This document shows positions 53,128-63,360 of a stretch of 64,000 bases of DNA, in pieces (the first letter of the stretch is position 1; every line of letters begins with the position of its first letter). The position numbers and the translations under genes were made by a program. This stretch comes from Pseudoalteromonas flavipulchra NCIMB 2033 = ATCC BAA-314 (GTDB lineage Bacteria > Pseudomonadota > Gammaproteobacteria > Enterobacterales > Alteromonadaceae): assembly GCA_000814665.1 (NCBI GenBank), contig JWIH01000004.1:1-64000 (forward strand), in the 5' to 3' direction. The notes beneath the pieces are model-generated. The model did not search any database. It had not been told where the DNA came from and saw nothing but the letters and a program-made list of their open reading frames with translations.

Positions 53128-53434
53128 CGGCGCACTATGAGTTGAGTTTGGCCTAGTATATCAACTAGGCATATTTTTCCTAGCTGTACGGATGGGATGG
53201 TAAAAAGGTTTAGTGACTCACTTTTACGTCTACAGTATTTTGAAATAGACTACACTTTCAGAACTTATCGGCTTGTCAGTACGCCGGAGCAAGTGTATAA
53301 ATTGTTATAAAAAGATGTGTGTGTTGAGTTGTTTTGATATGAAACAAGCAAAAATCGACTTTCGATGTAGCTCACATACCCTTTGCGCTATAGTCGCCGC
53401 GGTTGCATAAAACGATATCCTGAGGGGTCTGAGT
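53128..53434. other. 307-bp divergent intergenic region
   Basis: Separates ubiD from the PAS-GGDEF-EAL gene. It contains one clear hairpin, GCCTAGT/ACTAGGC at 53151-53170, in the ubiD leader, with a T run on the plus strand. No convincing operator, small ORF or near-consensus promoter was found. Confidence 0.5.
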
Positions 53435-56056
53435 TTGAAGTTGATGTCAAAATTGCTCGGGGGGCTGCTGTTGCTGTTTTGTATTTCAGCACCAGCTAAC
53501 GAGTTACCATATTATACTTTTTCTAATCATAGCGCGGTGATGTTGATCATCGAGCCCACGTCTGGAAAAATTTTGGATGCCAATAAGGCTGCTGCCGCAT
53601 TCTATGGTTATAGCGAGGCGGTACTAGAATCAAAAGTCATTCAAGATATCAACTTATTTACCGCCGAGCAGGTTGCCAATGAGCGTCAAGCGGCTTTAAA
53701 TGAAGGCCGTAACTATTTTATCTTCCAACATCAAACTGCAGACGGTAGTGTGAAAACAGTAAGTGTTCACTCGACACCATTTGAAGATAGCGATGGCAAA
53801 CCTAGGTTACTTTCTATCATTCAAGATATGAGTGAGCAGCGTAAGCTACAGCAAGATCTTTGGCATTACCAAGCCAATCTTGAACAACAGGTCATGCTGC
53901 AGACTGAAAAAATCAAGCAAGCCAATATGGTACAGGTCATTTTGTTAACTGCGGTAATTGCTGTGCTTATTCTATCGATGGCGGTGTTGATGACCGTTTT
54001 GGTCAGGCTAAGGCGCTCCAATCAGCGAGCACAAGACCAAGGTGCGAAACTTAGTGCCATTTTTGATGGTATTAAAGCATATCTGGTGTTTACGGATGAA
54101 ACTCATCACATTGAAGCCGCTAATGGCTCGGTGTTAAAGGATTTTGATAGTTTAGAATCGTTAAAATCAAAATCTATTTATACCTTATTTGATGTGCTTG
54201 ATAGTGAAAAGCTGCTAACGGAAGGAACGCTTGAGTGCCAACTTGATGCGCGTTTTGGCTATCGCAATGTTCGGGTTTCTTGTGCCCCTGTCGTAAGCGA
54301 AACGCAAGCAAAGCTTGGTTTTATCTATGTTATTCAGGATATTACGGAAGAGCTTGAGAACGAAAGAGAACAGCGCTTGGCAAGTACGGTATTTGCGACA
54401 ACCACTGAAGGCGTGTTGGTTTCCGACAAACATAATCAAATCCAAATGGTAAATCGCGCATTTAGCGAAATTACAGGCTTTGGCATGGATGAAGTGATTG
54501 GGGAAACGCCGGCAATCCTGAATTCTGGACGTCACGATGAGCGCTTTTTCAACGCGTTATATGATGACTTAGTTAACAGAGGTCATTGGGAAGGAGAGAT
54601 TTGGAATAAGCGCAAAAATGGTGAAATTTATCCGAGTTGGCTGCAGGTATCCGCAGTATTTAATGAAGCTCGGGAAATTGATATGTATGTAGCTCTATTC
54701 AGCGATATTACCTCGAGAAAACGTAATGAACAGTTGATGTGGCAGCAAGCCAACTTTGATAGTTTGACGGGCCTTGCAAATCGCCATCATTATCACGTTA
54801 AATTTGATTTAGCGTTAAAACGAGCAGCTCAGCTAGAAGAGCGCTTTGCTATTTGTTTTATCGATCTTGACCGCTTTAAAGCAGTGAATGACACGCTTGG
54901 GCACCATATTGGTGATCTATTACTCAAAGAAGCAGCAAACCGTATTAATGAGTGCGTGCGCAGCTCTGATACCGTTGCAAGGTTAGGTGGGGATGAGTTT
55001 GCTTTATTGTTACAAGATATAAGTTCTATCAGTGATTTAGAGCTGGTTGCGACGAAGATTTTACGTGCGTTAGCCAACCCTTTTCATTTGGAAGGGCACG
55101 AAGCTTATGTATCCGGTAGTATGGGGATCACGCTTTACCCAGATGACGGCACCGATCGAAAAATTTTGCTCCGTAATGCCGACAGTGCAATGTATAAAGC
55201 CAAGGAACATGGTCGCGACTGTTTTCAATTCTATACTTCAGCGATGCATCAACATGCCAAAGCGCGTAGTGTGTTAGAAAGTGCTTTGCATAAAGCACTG
55301 TCTAATCGAGAATTATCACTGGTGTACCAGCCCATTTTTTCACAGCTTGGCAGCGGCGACCTTGTTGGCTGCGAGGTGTTGTTAAGATGGAAAAGTGAGT
55401 TGCTGGGCCATGTTTCACCCGATCAGTTTATTCCCGTTTGCGAAGAGCTAGGCCTTATCTTACCCATTGGGGAGTGGGTGCTGTATCACGCTTGTTCTCA
55501 AGTTAAAGCCTGGCAAGACAACTACGGTAGACCCTTATTTATTGCAGTTAACGTTTCTAGTATTCAGTTTAAACGCCAAGATATGGTCGAGCTAGTAAGG
55601 AAGGTACTTAGAGATACCAAACTGGAAGCAAAATATCTGACATTGGAAATCACAGAGTCGGTACTAGTTGAAAACTCAGACAAAATATTGTCACAACTAA
55701 AAGCATTAAGAGAAATGGGCGTAGAACTGGCGATTGACGACTTTGGTACTGGATATTCGTCGTTGAGTTACCTCAAGCGCTTCCCGCTTTCTAAATTGAA
55801 GATTGATAGAACCTTTATTCGTGATTTACCTGAAGATGAAGAAGATAAAGCGCTCGTCAGTGCGATTATCTTGATGGCGCATAAATTGAACTTAAGGGTC
55901 ATTGCGGAAGGGGTTGAAACCCCTGCACAATGCATGTTTTTAAAGAATTTACTGTGTGATATGACACAAGGCTATTTTCATTCTAAGCCTGTGGCACAAC
56001 AAGAGTTTGAAGCAAACGTTTTGACTATGCAGTATCACAAGCAAAGTCACAGTTAA
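53435..56056 (+). CDS. PAS-GGDEF-EAL cyclic-di-GMP signalling protein
   Basis: 873 aa. TTG start chosen because AGGGGT lies 6 nt upstream; an ATG 9 nt later is possible. Signal or first TM (about 5-22), periplasmic PAS (about 30-135), TM near 166-192, two cytoplasmic PAS domains (about 205-305 and 315-430), GGDEF near 435-600 with ARLGGDEFALLL, EAL near 620-865 with GCEVLLRW (EVL variant of EAL), ITESVLVEN, IDDFGTGYSSLSYLKRFPL and KIDRTFIRDL. Both active-site motifs look intact, so it may make and break cyclic di-GMP, or one domain may regulate the other. Ends 4 nt inside the Sel1 gene. Confidence 0.93.
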   Translation: MKLMSKLLGGLLLLFCISAPANELPYYTFSNHSAVMLIIEPTSGKILDANKAAAAFYGYSEAVLESKVIQDINLFTAEQVANERQAALNEGRNYFIFQHQTADGSVKTVSVHSTPFEDSDGKPRLLSIIQDMSEQRKLQQDLWHYQANLEQQVMLQTEKIKQANMVQVILLTAVIAVLILSMAVLMTVLVRLRRSNQRAQDQGAKLSAIFDGIKAYLVFTDETHHIEAANGSVLKDFDSLESLKSKSIYTLFDVLDSEKLLTEGTLECQLDARFGYRNVRVSCAPVVSETQAKLGFIYVIQDITEELENEREQRLASTVFATTTEGVLVSDKHNQIQMVNRAFSEITGFGMDEVIGETPAILNSGRHDERFFNALYDDLVNRGHWEGEIWNKRKNGEIYPSWLQVSAVFNEAREIDMYVALFSDITSRKRNEQLMWQQANFDSLTGLANRHHYHVKFDLALKRAAQLEERFAICFIDLDRFKAVNDTLGHHIGDLLLKEAANRINECVRSSDTVARLGGDEFALLLQDISSISDLELVATKILRALANPFHLEGHEAYVSGSMGITLYPDDGTDRKILLRNADSAMYKAKEHGRDCFQFYTSAMHQHAKARSVLESALHKALSNRELSLVYQPIFSQLGSGDLVGCEVLLRWKSELLGHVSPDQFIPVCEELGLILPIGEWVLYHACSQVKAWQDNYGRPLFIAVNVSSIQFKRQDMVELVRKVLRDTKLEAKYLTLEITESVLVENSDKILSQLKALREMGVELAIDDFGTGYSSLSYLKRFPLSKLKIDRTFIRDLPEDEEDKALVSAIILMAHKLNLRVIAEGVETPAQCMFLKNLLCDMTQGYFHSKPVAQQEFEANVLTMQYHKQSHS

Positions 56057-56823
56057 CAAGGGTGGTCTTGGCATAACTTAGCCAGAGCCGTTTGTGCTTT
56101 ATGATTACCTTGCTCGGCAGCAAGTTTAAGCCAGTGGATCGCTTTTTTAATGTCTTTTGCACCGCCTTCACCATCGCGAAGCATTGTCCCATAGTTATAT
56201 TGTGCCCAAGGGTTGCCAGTTTTAGCTGCTGCTGCAAATCCCGTTTTTGCTTCTTCAAAGTTTCCTTGGCTGTAAGCGTGAATTGCTTCTTGATTCTGTG
56301 CTGAAATTTTAGGTCCATTGTATAGCGGCTTCGGCTTTTTAAATCGTTGTCTAACAATGCCGCCAAGCACATGGATCCCGACGGGTCTGTAGACTGAGAC
56401 TATGGTGTCATCGTCAAGTAAGTCTAATAGGTTATCTTTTTCTAGCGTCAGCCTTTGTGGTTTAAAATAATGATCGGTCATTAGCATGCTAACACGGATA
56501 TCTCGGGTGATGTTACGCATTGTACGGTAAGTGTAGGCGCTTTCCTTTACTTCAATGTTGTCATCTGTCAGCTCAGTAATTTGTAAGACCTGAAAAGCCG
56601 GATCATAAGCTTGCCCTATGTTTTTACCAGCATCAAAAATAATCAAGTCATCGATTTGTGGGGATGCTAAGTATGTTTGATAACTAGCGATTTGTTGTTG
56701 ATGCTGGTTATAAAAGTAAAGTGCAATAGTGACCACAATCAGTGCCGACACGGTAAGTTTATATTTACTGATAAAGTTGAATATTGTGTCGTAAAAGGAA
56801 AAAAATACGCTTTTGATTTCCAT
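56053..56823 (-). CDS. membrane-anchored Sel1-repeat protein
   Basis: 256 aa. One membrane helix near residues 22-42 (KLTVSALIVVTIALYFY), then a periplasmic domain of unknown family and two Sel1-type repeats near the C-terminus (AKTGFAAAAKTGNPWAQYNYGTMLRDGEG and AIHWLKLAAEQGNHKAQTALAKL, each split from longer text). Sel1 repeats mediate protein contacts; partner unknown. The 3' end overlaps the GGDEF-EAL gene by 4 nt (convergent). A hairpin follows the M28 gene 50 nt upstream of its start. Confidence 0.85.
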   Translation of the reverse strand: MEIKSVFFSFYDTIFNFISKYKLTVSALIVVTIALYFYNQHQQQIASYQTYLASPQIDDLIIFDAGKNIGQAYDPAFQVLQITELTDDNIEVKESAYTYRTMRNITRDIRVSMLMTDHYFKPQRLTLEKDNLLDLLDDDTIVSVYRPVGIHVLGGIVRQRFKKPKPLYNGPKISAQNQEAIHAYSQGNFEEAKTGFAAAAKTGNPWAQYNYGTMLRDGEGGAKDIKKAIHWLKLAAEQGNHKAQTALAKLCQDHPC

Positions 56824-56876
56824 ATTCTATTAGTTAGTTAGGTGTGGGTATGTCTAAGGTAGGCAACTTGAGTGTA

Positions 56877-56898
56877 GGGGACAAGTGTACTTGTCCCC
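56877..56898. terminator. 9-bp hairpin after the M28 peptidase gene
   Basis: GGGGACAAG / CTTGTCCCC, perfect stem, TGTA loop, 14 nt beyond the M28 stop on the minus strand. No T run, so its terminator role is uncertain. Confidence 0.5.
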
Positions 56899-56912
56899 AT
56901 AAGTGTAAGATT

Positions 56913-58307
56913 TTATTTCCCTGCCATTTTCGTTTTGGCGTCGGCTGCCATTAGGGCAAATACAGCGTATGCCGCGGTATTTTGCTTTAATTTTGCCGGA
57001 TCGACTTTATCAAGCGTGTCATCAGCTGTGTGGTGATAATCAAAATAATCCGTGCCATCTTGGTGTAAAGCGAAGATTGGCGCCGATGTGGCATTTTTCA
57101 GCGGAATTAAGTCAGGACCACCATGTGCGCTATTCTTGCCAATATAAGTAACGCCGAGCGGCGCTAGCTGCTTTGCAATCTCGCGCACAACTGGTAAAGA
57201 GGCGGCATTTACGTTTGACTCAAACGCATACACTACATCTGCACCAAAATCGGACTCTGACGCGGCCACAATGCGGTCTAATTCTGCCTGATGCTTTTTA
57301 AAATAAGCTTTTGCTCCCCAGAGACCGAGTTCTTCTGCTGCAAATAGGACTACGCGGACACTACGTTTAGGGCGTTTTACATCGGCAATGTGCTTTGCTG
57401 CTGCCATCGTTAATGCAACACCAGCGCCATCATCGAGTGCACCAGTACCCAGATCCCAAGAGTCTAAGTGACCACCAATTAAGACATATTGCTCTGGAAA
57501 TTCGGTGCCCGTGAATTCACCGATGACGTTGTAACTGGTTCCTTCACCTAAGTCCTCGGTTTGAATATTTAGCGCGACTTTAACGGCATGACCTGAGTTG
57601 ATAAGGCGTGCTAGCTGATCCGCATCTGGGTTGGCAACTGCTGTGGACGGGATTTTTGTCACGCCCGCTTTATAGTGACTGCCGCCAGTGTGCGCGAAGC
57701 GGTGGTGGCTGGTGCTGACCGAGCGCATCATATAGGCGATAGCGCCTTTTTTAGCCGCTTCTACGGCGCCGCTATTACGAGCTCTTACCGCAGGTCCATA
57801 GCCATTACCATCAATGTCGCGGTTCATGCGGTAATTAATAAAAGCTATTTTACCTTTTAAGCTATTGTCTGGCGCGGCAATCAGCTCATCGAGAGTTTCA
57901 AATAAAACTACCTCACCACTTAGCCCATCTTTTGGTGTGCTAACGCTGTTACCGAGCGCAGTAAGGTGTAGCGGTTGTTCGCTAGGCATCAGTATTTTTG
58001 CAGACTCATGGTAGCGGCGCCATTCAGGAAAGGTTGCTTCCTCAAGCCAGACTTTGTCAAAGCCCAATTGCTCAAGTTGTTTCTTTGCCCAAGCTACCGC
58101 TTTTTTATCATTTTCGGTACCCGGTAAGCGTGGGCCTACTTCTGTGGTGAGGGATTCTAGTAGTTGCCAACTTAGGTTGCTGTGGCTTGCGGCTTCTCTA
58201 ACTTGTTTAACTTGTTCTAATTGTTGTGTAGTAAATTCTTCGGCTTGCAGTGCTGTACTCAAACCTGCGCTTAATAAACCAAATGCCAATAGTGATTTAA
58301 ACTTCAT
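56913..58307 (-). CDS. exported M28-family zinc aminopeptidase
   Basis: 464 aa from the ATG at 58307 (MKFKSLLAFGLLSAGLSTALQA signal peptide, split); a longer frame upstream is rejected because it would bury the signal. Zinc peptidase: TEVGPRLPGTENDKKAVAWAKKQL near 45-68, PA-domain insert near 130-250, metal ligands GGHLDSWDLGTGALDDGAGV near 300-320 (His, Asp), AAEELGLWGAKAY near 345 (Glu), ESDFGADVV near 375 and late DYFDYHHTADDTLDKVD near 430 (His). Cuts N-terminal residues from peptides in the periplasm or medium. Works well with the POT peptide importer at 36865. Confidence 0.93.
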   Translation of the reverse strand: MKFKSLLAFGLLSAGLSTALQAEEFTTQQLEQVKQVREAASHSNLSWQLLESLTTEVGPRLPGTENDKKAVAWAKKQLEQLGFDKVWLEEATFPEWRRYHESAKILMPSEQPLHLTALGNSVSTPKDGLSGEVVLFETLDELIAAPDNSLKGKIAFINYRMNRDIDGNGYGPAVRARNSGAVEAAKKGAIAYMMRSVSTSHHRFAHTGGSHYKAGVTKIPSTAVANPDADQLARLINSGHAVKVALNIQTEDLGEGTSYNVIGEFTGTEFPEQYVLIGGHLDSWDLGTGALDDGAGVALTMAAAKHIADVKRPKRSVRVVLFAAEELGLWGAKAYFKKHQAELDRIVAASESDFGADVVYAFESNVNAASLPVVREIAKQLAPLGVTYIGKNSAHGGPDLIPLKNATSAPIFALHQDGTDYFDYHHTADDTLDKVDPAKLKQNTAAYAVFALMAADAKTKMAGK

Positions 58308-58498
58308 GATAATCCTTGGTAAAAATGGAGTTACCAAGAGATTAAAGCATAAATTGTGATGTAAGTCCGTGTATTGCGATGAGGATAATTCATCCACAAT
58401 CTAGGGGCGCTTTATCTTGGAATAATAGAGTAAAGCGGTTAGCGAATTTACACATTTGGTATAAAATACGCGATTAAGATAGCGAATAGGAAAGCACT

Positions 58499-59881
58499 GT
58501 GTCGATCACTTCATTTTCTCAATTACCTCTAAACCAAGCGCTTGCTCAACGCCTTGTAGATCTTAACTACATGGTGCCAACAGCAGTACAGTCTGTGAGT
58601 TTAGCGCCGGCGCTGACTGGACTAGATTTAGTCGTGAAAGGGAAAACCGGATCTGGTAAAACATTGGTGTTTTCACTTGCGCTGCTGAATAAGTTGCAGC
58701 CCGAGTGCAATGAGGTTCAGGCTTTGGTGTTATGTCCAACGAGAGAGTTGGCTGATCAAGTCGCACAAGAGATCAGAAAAGTTGCGGCTTTAATTGGTAA
58801 CGTCAAAGTGCAAACGCTCTGCGGAGGAACGCCAATTGAACCTCAAACACGGGCGTTGCAACATGGCGCGCATATTGTTGTTGGTACACCAGGTCGGGTT
58901 GAAGAGCATGTTTTTAATGGTTCACTCATGCTAACTGAAACGCAGACTGTGGTATTCGACGAAGCTGATCAGATGCTGGATATGGGCTTTACTGAAACGC
59001 TAGAAAGCATTTTAGTGTATGTGCCTGAAGTTCGACAAACACTAATGTTTAGTGCGACTTACCCAGATAAGATCATGAAACTGGCGAAGCAATATATGCG
59101 TGAGCCAGAGTTTGTTGAAGCGAAAGAAGAACAAGCACACCACCGCATTAAGCAAACCTTTTATAAATTAGACAATAATAAAATGCGCTTTAACGCACTG
59201 AGAGTGCTGTTAATGCAGCACCAGCCGCAAAGCTGTATCGTTTTTTGTAATACCAAAGCTGAGACTAAGCGACTATTCGAAGAATTACGTCAAACCGGGC
59301 TTGCTTGTGTCGAGTTACATGGCGATTTAGATCAAGGTGAACGAGAGTGGTCATTGCTCACTTTTGCCAACAAGAGTGCCAATATTTTAGTTGCCACTGA
59401 CGTGGCCGCTCGAGGGCTCGACGTTGAGGAAGTTGAGCTTGTGGTTAACTATCATTTGGCGCTTGAGCCGCAGACGCATATTCACCGTGTTGGTCGTACG
59501 GGTCGGGGTGAGCACAAAGGTATCGCAGTATCTCTTTATGGAGAAAAAGAAGCCTTCAAAATAAAACAGTTGGCGGAAATATATGGTCAAGAGCTAAAAC
59601 ATGGCACGTTGCCGGGTCATTCACTGCTCGAAAAACCAGCCTATAAGTCGAATATGGTGACCCTCATGATTGAAGGTGGAAAGCAACAAAAACTCCGCAA
59701 AGGAGATATCGTCGGCAGTTTGACTGGTGAAGAAGGCATAAGCTTTAAACAAATTGGTAAAATCAATATTTATGATGTGCAAACATTCGTGGCTGTAAAA
59801 CGCGAGGCAGTGAAGCCTGCACTACGTAAGCTTAACAATAGTAAGATTAAAAATAAGCGCTATAAAGCCTTACGTGCTTAA
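58499..59881 (+). CDS. dbpA: ATP-dependent RNA helicase DbpA
   Basis: 460 aa, GTG start (AGGAAAG at 6 nt), the usual DbpA length. DEAD-box helicase: Q motif PTAVQSVSLAPAL near residue 22, Walker A GKTGSGKT near 49, PTRELADQVAQEI near 81, DEADQMLDMGF near 152, SATYPDKI near 182, helicase C domain with ATDVAARGLD near 296 and HRVGRTGRGEHKG near 321, and C-terminal RNA-binding domain (about 385-460) that binds 23S rRNA hairpin 92. Works in 50S subunit assembly. Stop overlaps the convergent J-domain gene by 12 nt. Confidence 0.95.
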   Translation: MSITSFSQLPLNQALAQRLVDLNYMVPTAVQSVSLAPALTGLDLVVKGKTGSGKTLVFSLALLNKLQPECNEVQALVLCPTRELADQVAQEIRKVAALIGNVKVQTLCGGTPIEPQTRALQHGAHIVVGTPGRVEEHVFNGSLMLTETQTVVFDEADQMLDMGFTETLESILVYVPEVRQTLMFSATYPDKIMKLAKQYMREPEFVEAKEEQAHHRIKQTFYKLDNNKMRFNALRVLLMQHQPQSCIVFCNTKAETKRLFEELRQTGLACVELHGDLDQGEREWSLLTFANKSANILVATDVAARGLDVEEVELVVNYHLALEPQTHIHRVGRTGRGEHKGIAVSLYGEKEAFKIKQLAEIYGQELKHGTLPGHSLLEKPAYKSNMVTLMIEGGKQQKLRKGDIVGSLTGEEGISFKQIGKINIYDVQTFVAVKREAVKPALRKLNNSKIKNKRYKALRA

Positions 59882-60454
59882 GGCCTGCTTGAGCATTTCA
59901 TACTCGTTCATTAAACGTTTGAATGTTTCCTCATCACCTGATTTATCTGGGTGATGAGTCAGGGCCAGTTTTCTCCAGCATTGACTTAACATCCTGCGAT
60001 CATAATCTTCAGGTAGCTGCCAGCGTGTTTTAATCGCGTTTAATTCGTCATGCTTGATGGCAAGTTGCTGGCGAGCGCCGCTAAATGTAAATTGTTGCCA
60101 AAAATTATCTAACAGAGCACTCACTTCTTCACTACTGGTTTCGTAATGCTGCCAGTCTAAATAGTAACTTCTGAGCGGATCATCTAACGCTAATGGATGT
60201 TCATCTAATTGTGGAACTAGATAAATATTGAGAGCTTCTACATGTAGATATTGGCCCTCAGCGAACACTTCTTGCTGGAGTTGATACAAGGCATTCATGA
60301 TCAGGAAGTTACGTTTAAATAGATTTTTATTTTCATCTTCATCAAGGCGAGGTAGTTGCTGTTGTTCCATCAGAGCGGCGGCAATAGTGTGCACTTTTAA
60401 AGATTGATTTTGACAAATTAGTCTAAAAATAACATCTGTTAGCGGATTGAACAT
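59870..60454 (-). CDS. DnaJ-related J-domain protein
   Basis: 194 aa. N-terminal DNAJ_related region (MFNPLTDVIFRLICQNQSLKVHTI, then LFKRNFLIMNALYQLQ near 46) and a short C-terminal J domain with the HPD tripeptide in LTHHPDKSGDEETFKRL near 168-184. The J domain sits at the C-terminus instead of the N-terminus and lacks G/F and zinc-finger regions, as in the DnaJ-related (PF12339) family. Presumably stimulates a DnaK-type partner; its client is unknown. Confidence 0.9.
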   Translation of the reverse strand: MFNPLTDVIFRLICQNQSLKVHTIAAALMEQQQLPRLDEDENKNLFKRNFLIMNALYQLQQEVFAEGQYLHVEALNIYLVPQLDEHPLALDDPLRSYYLDWQHYETSSEEVSALLDNFWQQFTFSGARQQLAIKHDELNAIKTRWQLPEDYDRRMLSQCWRKLALTHHPDKSGDEETFKRLMNEYEMLKQALST

Positions 60455-60525
60455 TGTCGCCTCTTTAGTCTTGGTGTATCTTCACACTACCACGCAGACT
60501 AAATGATAAGCAATGGAGAGCAATA

Positions 60526-63360
60526 ATGAATTTATCTAGGCTACTAAAGCCCTGGTCTGTGTTTGCCTGTAGCCTGTGTTTCTCCAGTTGTTTTCAAGTT
60601 AACGCCACGCTAAATGATAGTACCCTTGCTGAGCGGATCTCAGAGGTCGAGCAAACCACTAATTGGCAACAACAAAAAATGCTGGGCACTGAGTTGCTCA
60701 CGGAGCAAAACCTAGGAAAGACAAGAAAAATAGAGCTTTTGCTTAGTCTAGGTAAATCTGCTTACAAACAAAATCAATTCAAAGATGCACTCGTTTTTCT
60801 CAACCAGTTAGAGTTGATAACGCAATCAGATAGACTGAGTGACAACCATTTTTCAGCGGTAAAGGTTCAAGGGATCTGCTACTTTTACCTTGGTCATTAT
60901 CAACAGGCAATTGAGTTTTACTCACGGGCATTAGCGTTAGCTGAGCAACGTAATGTCCCCATCGAAATGGCTAATTTACATAGTAATTTGGGGTTAGCGT
61001 ATTTTAATAGCTTCACACTTGACTTGGCACTACATAATTATTTAAAAGCAGATGAGCTTTACCAAGAGTTTGGCGATGCTCAAGATCATGCCGATATTTT
61101 ACTGAATATATCGGGTGTTTATATTCGCCAAGGAGCCTATGACAAAGCGGAAGAAATGCTCCATGAAGCCCTAAACGCATTCGTCGAGCTAAACGATGAA
61201 TATGGTGTTGCACTAGCTCAAGCAGATCTTGGCGTGCTATACACTGAGACTAAACGTCCCGCGCTTGCCAAAGCGTCGTACCAAGCAGCAATTGCTTATT
61301 ATGAGGCGCAGAATGACGTCCGCCACTTGTCATTTGAATATGGCAACCTTGCTTTATTGAGCTATTCACAAAACCAATTAGAATTAGCCGAAAAAGAAGC
61401 AAACTTTGCGCTCTATTATGCCGAAAAGGCTCAGAATCCTGCCAACCTCATGGAAGCCCAGTTCACCTTAGCACAAATCTTCTTCGCTCAAGGGCGGCTA
61501 ACAGAAGCGCTGACTAATGCAGAACAAAGTTTAGCGGCTAGTCGAGTTATGCATGAACAGAAAAGAGAGCGTATGGCACTTCGTTTGTTAGCGCTGATTG
61601 AGGCTGCACAAGGAAATATTAAGCGCGCTAGAGATTATGACTCACAAAATTTGGAAGCGCAAAACCGCTTGATGAATGATGACATGCTGAAACGGATTAA
61701 TGACTATCGTGCTAAGTATGAGGCTAGTGAGCTTTCTCGAGAAGTTGAAGTGCTCAAGCAAGAACAAAAATTACAGCTACTGAAAGAGGAGCAGCGCAGC
61801 CAGTTACAATTGTTGGGTGTTATCATCGCGCTATTAACCTTACTGACCACCTTCGCACTCTATCGACGTAAGGTTGAGCAAAGAGCAAAACTGGAGTTAA
61901 GCCAAAAAGTAGCGTTGAGAACATCTGAGCTTCAGCAAAAAGCGGATGAATTAAAAGCGGCCAATCAAGTGAAAAGTCAATTTCTGGCAAACATGAGCCA
62001 TGAAATCAGAACGCCACTTACTACGGTGCTGGGACATGCTGAAGACTTGTTGGTCGAACAAGATTTAAATGCTCAGGCACAAGCATCGGTCAGAACTATT
62101 TATAATCAAGGATTACATTTACGCGATCTCGTCAATGATATTTTGGATTTAAGTCGAATCGAAGCCGAGCGGTTAGAGCTAGAAGCAACTGAATTTTCGG
62201 TAAGCAGCTTACTTGCTGATTTATGTGATATGTTTCAACAAAATATACAGAGTAAGCAATTAGAGTTTATCGTCTGTGATCAGGTAAGGACTAACGCTTA
62301 TGTACGGTTGGATTACATTCGAGTAAAACAAATACTAATAAACTTGCTAAGTAATGCCCTAAAGTTTACCGAAAAAGGCCGTATCGAATTGGAAGTATCT
62401 GAAACGCACCATGGTTTACAATTTGTGGTGAAGGACACCGGTATTGGTATGACTGAGCAGCAGATAGGTCGAATTTTTGATAATTTCCAACAAGCTGACA
62501 ACAGTATAACAAGGCGCTTTGGAGGTTCTGGGCTGGGGTTAAGTTTGTCGAGCCAGCTTGCTCACATGATGAATGGTGAAATCAAAGTACAAAGTGTCGT
62601 CGATCATGGCAGTGCGTTTTCCTTCAGTGTACCTTGTACTGTTTATCTCAATACGGCTATTGCCGAAATTCAGGAGCCGCAATCTAAGCAACCTTTGCTC
62701 TCGGGTACAGTGCTGGTTGTGGAAGATCACCCAGAGAATCGGCAATTATTCTCTCGCATGATAGAGAGAACTGGTGCGACGGTTATTGTAGCCGAAAATG
62801 GTGCTCGAGCGGTTGAACAGTGTCTTAGTGATTTTCCTGACTTGGTGCTTATGGACATTCAAATGCCAAGAATGGATGGGGTTGAGGCACTTCGGATCAT
62901 TCGCTCAGCGGGCTACTCTGGTCCAATATACGCATTAACCGCTAATGTGTTGATGGAAGAGGTAAAATCATATATTGACTCAGGGTTCAATGGTCACATT
63001 GGCAAGCCGATTAATAAAAATGAATTATTAGCGGTATTGAATACGCACTTAAACTTTGAGTCTGACGGCAAAGCGTATGAACTTAATATTGATTTATCGG
63101 ATTTGCGAGATAGTTTCGCAAGCACTTTTGAGCAAGAGCGCTACTTGCTGATTGATGCATGGCAAAACAAAGACCTGGTCACACTTCAGACTATTTGTCA
63201 TAAACTGGCTGGGGCAGCATCTATGTTTGAATTTCCGGAGCTTGCAAACATCGCAATCGAATTTGAGAAAGTATTAAAGCAAGGAAGTGAAGACCAATTT
63301 CAATCTCTGTTTTTAGCAATGTGTGATCAGCTAAAATCTCAAGAATCATTAGCCTCCTAA
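60526..63360 (+). CDS. TPR-sensor hybrid histidine kinase with receiver and HPt
   Basis: 944 aa. Signal peptide (about 1-27, cleavage near VNA-T), periplasmic TPR array (about 60-390; [25 protein letters not shown] is a typical repeat, split), coiled coil, TM near 425-447, HisKA with His492 in [13 protein letters not shown], HATPase with [19 protein letters not shown] and FGGSGLGLS, receiver with Asp777 in [11 protein letters not shown], and a C-terminal HPt domain with His892 in [13 protein letters not shown]. The complete phosphorelay apart from the final regulator. TPR sensors bind peptides or proteins. Ends 4 nt inside the chemoreceptor gene (convergent). Confidence 0.93.
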   Translation: MNLSRLLKPWSVFACSLCFSSCFQVNATLNDSTLAERISEVEQTTNWQQQKMLGTELLTEQNLGKTRKIELLLSLGKSAYKQNQFKDALVFLNQLELITQSDRLSDNHFSAVKVQGICYFYLGHYQQAIEFYSRALALAEQRNVPIEMANLHSNLGLAYFNSFTLDLALHNYLKADELYQEFGDAQDHADILLNISGVYIRQGAYDKAEEMLHEALNAFVELNDEYGVALAQADLGVLYTETKRPALAKASYQAAIAYYEAQNDVRHLSFEYGNLALLSYSQNQLELAEKEANFALYYAEKAQNPANLMEAQFTLAQIFFAQGRLTEALTNAEQSLAASRVMHEQKRERMALRLLALIEAAQGNIKRARDYDSQNLEAQNRLMNDDMLKRINDYRAKYEASELSREVEVLKQEQKLQLLKEEQRSQLQLLGVIIALLTLLTTFALYRRKVEQRAKLELSQKVALRTSELQQKADELKAANQVKSQFLANMSHEIRTPLTTVLGHAEDLLVEQDLNAQAQASVRTIYNQGLHLRDLVNDILDLSRIEAERLELEATEFSVSSLLADLCDMFQQNIQSKQLEFIVCDQVRTNAYVRLDYIRVKQILINLLSNALKFTEKGRIELEVSETHHGLQFVVKDTGIGMTEQQIGRIFDNFQQADNSITRRFGGSGLGLSLSSQLAHMMNGEIKVQSVVDHGSAFSFSVPCTVYLNTAIAEIQEPQSKQPLLSGTVLVVEDHPENRQLFSRMIERTGATVIVAENGARAVEQCLSDFPDLVLMDIQMPRMDGVEALRIIRSAGYSGPIYALTANVLMEEVKSYIDSGFNGHIGKPINKNELLAVLNTHLNFESDGKAYELNIDLSDLRDSFASTFEQERYLLIDAWQNKDLVTLQTICHKLAGAASMFEFPELANIAIEFEKVLKQGSEDQFQSLFLAMCDQLKSQESLAS

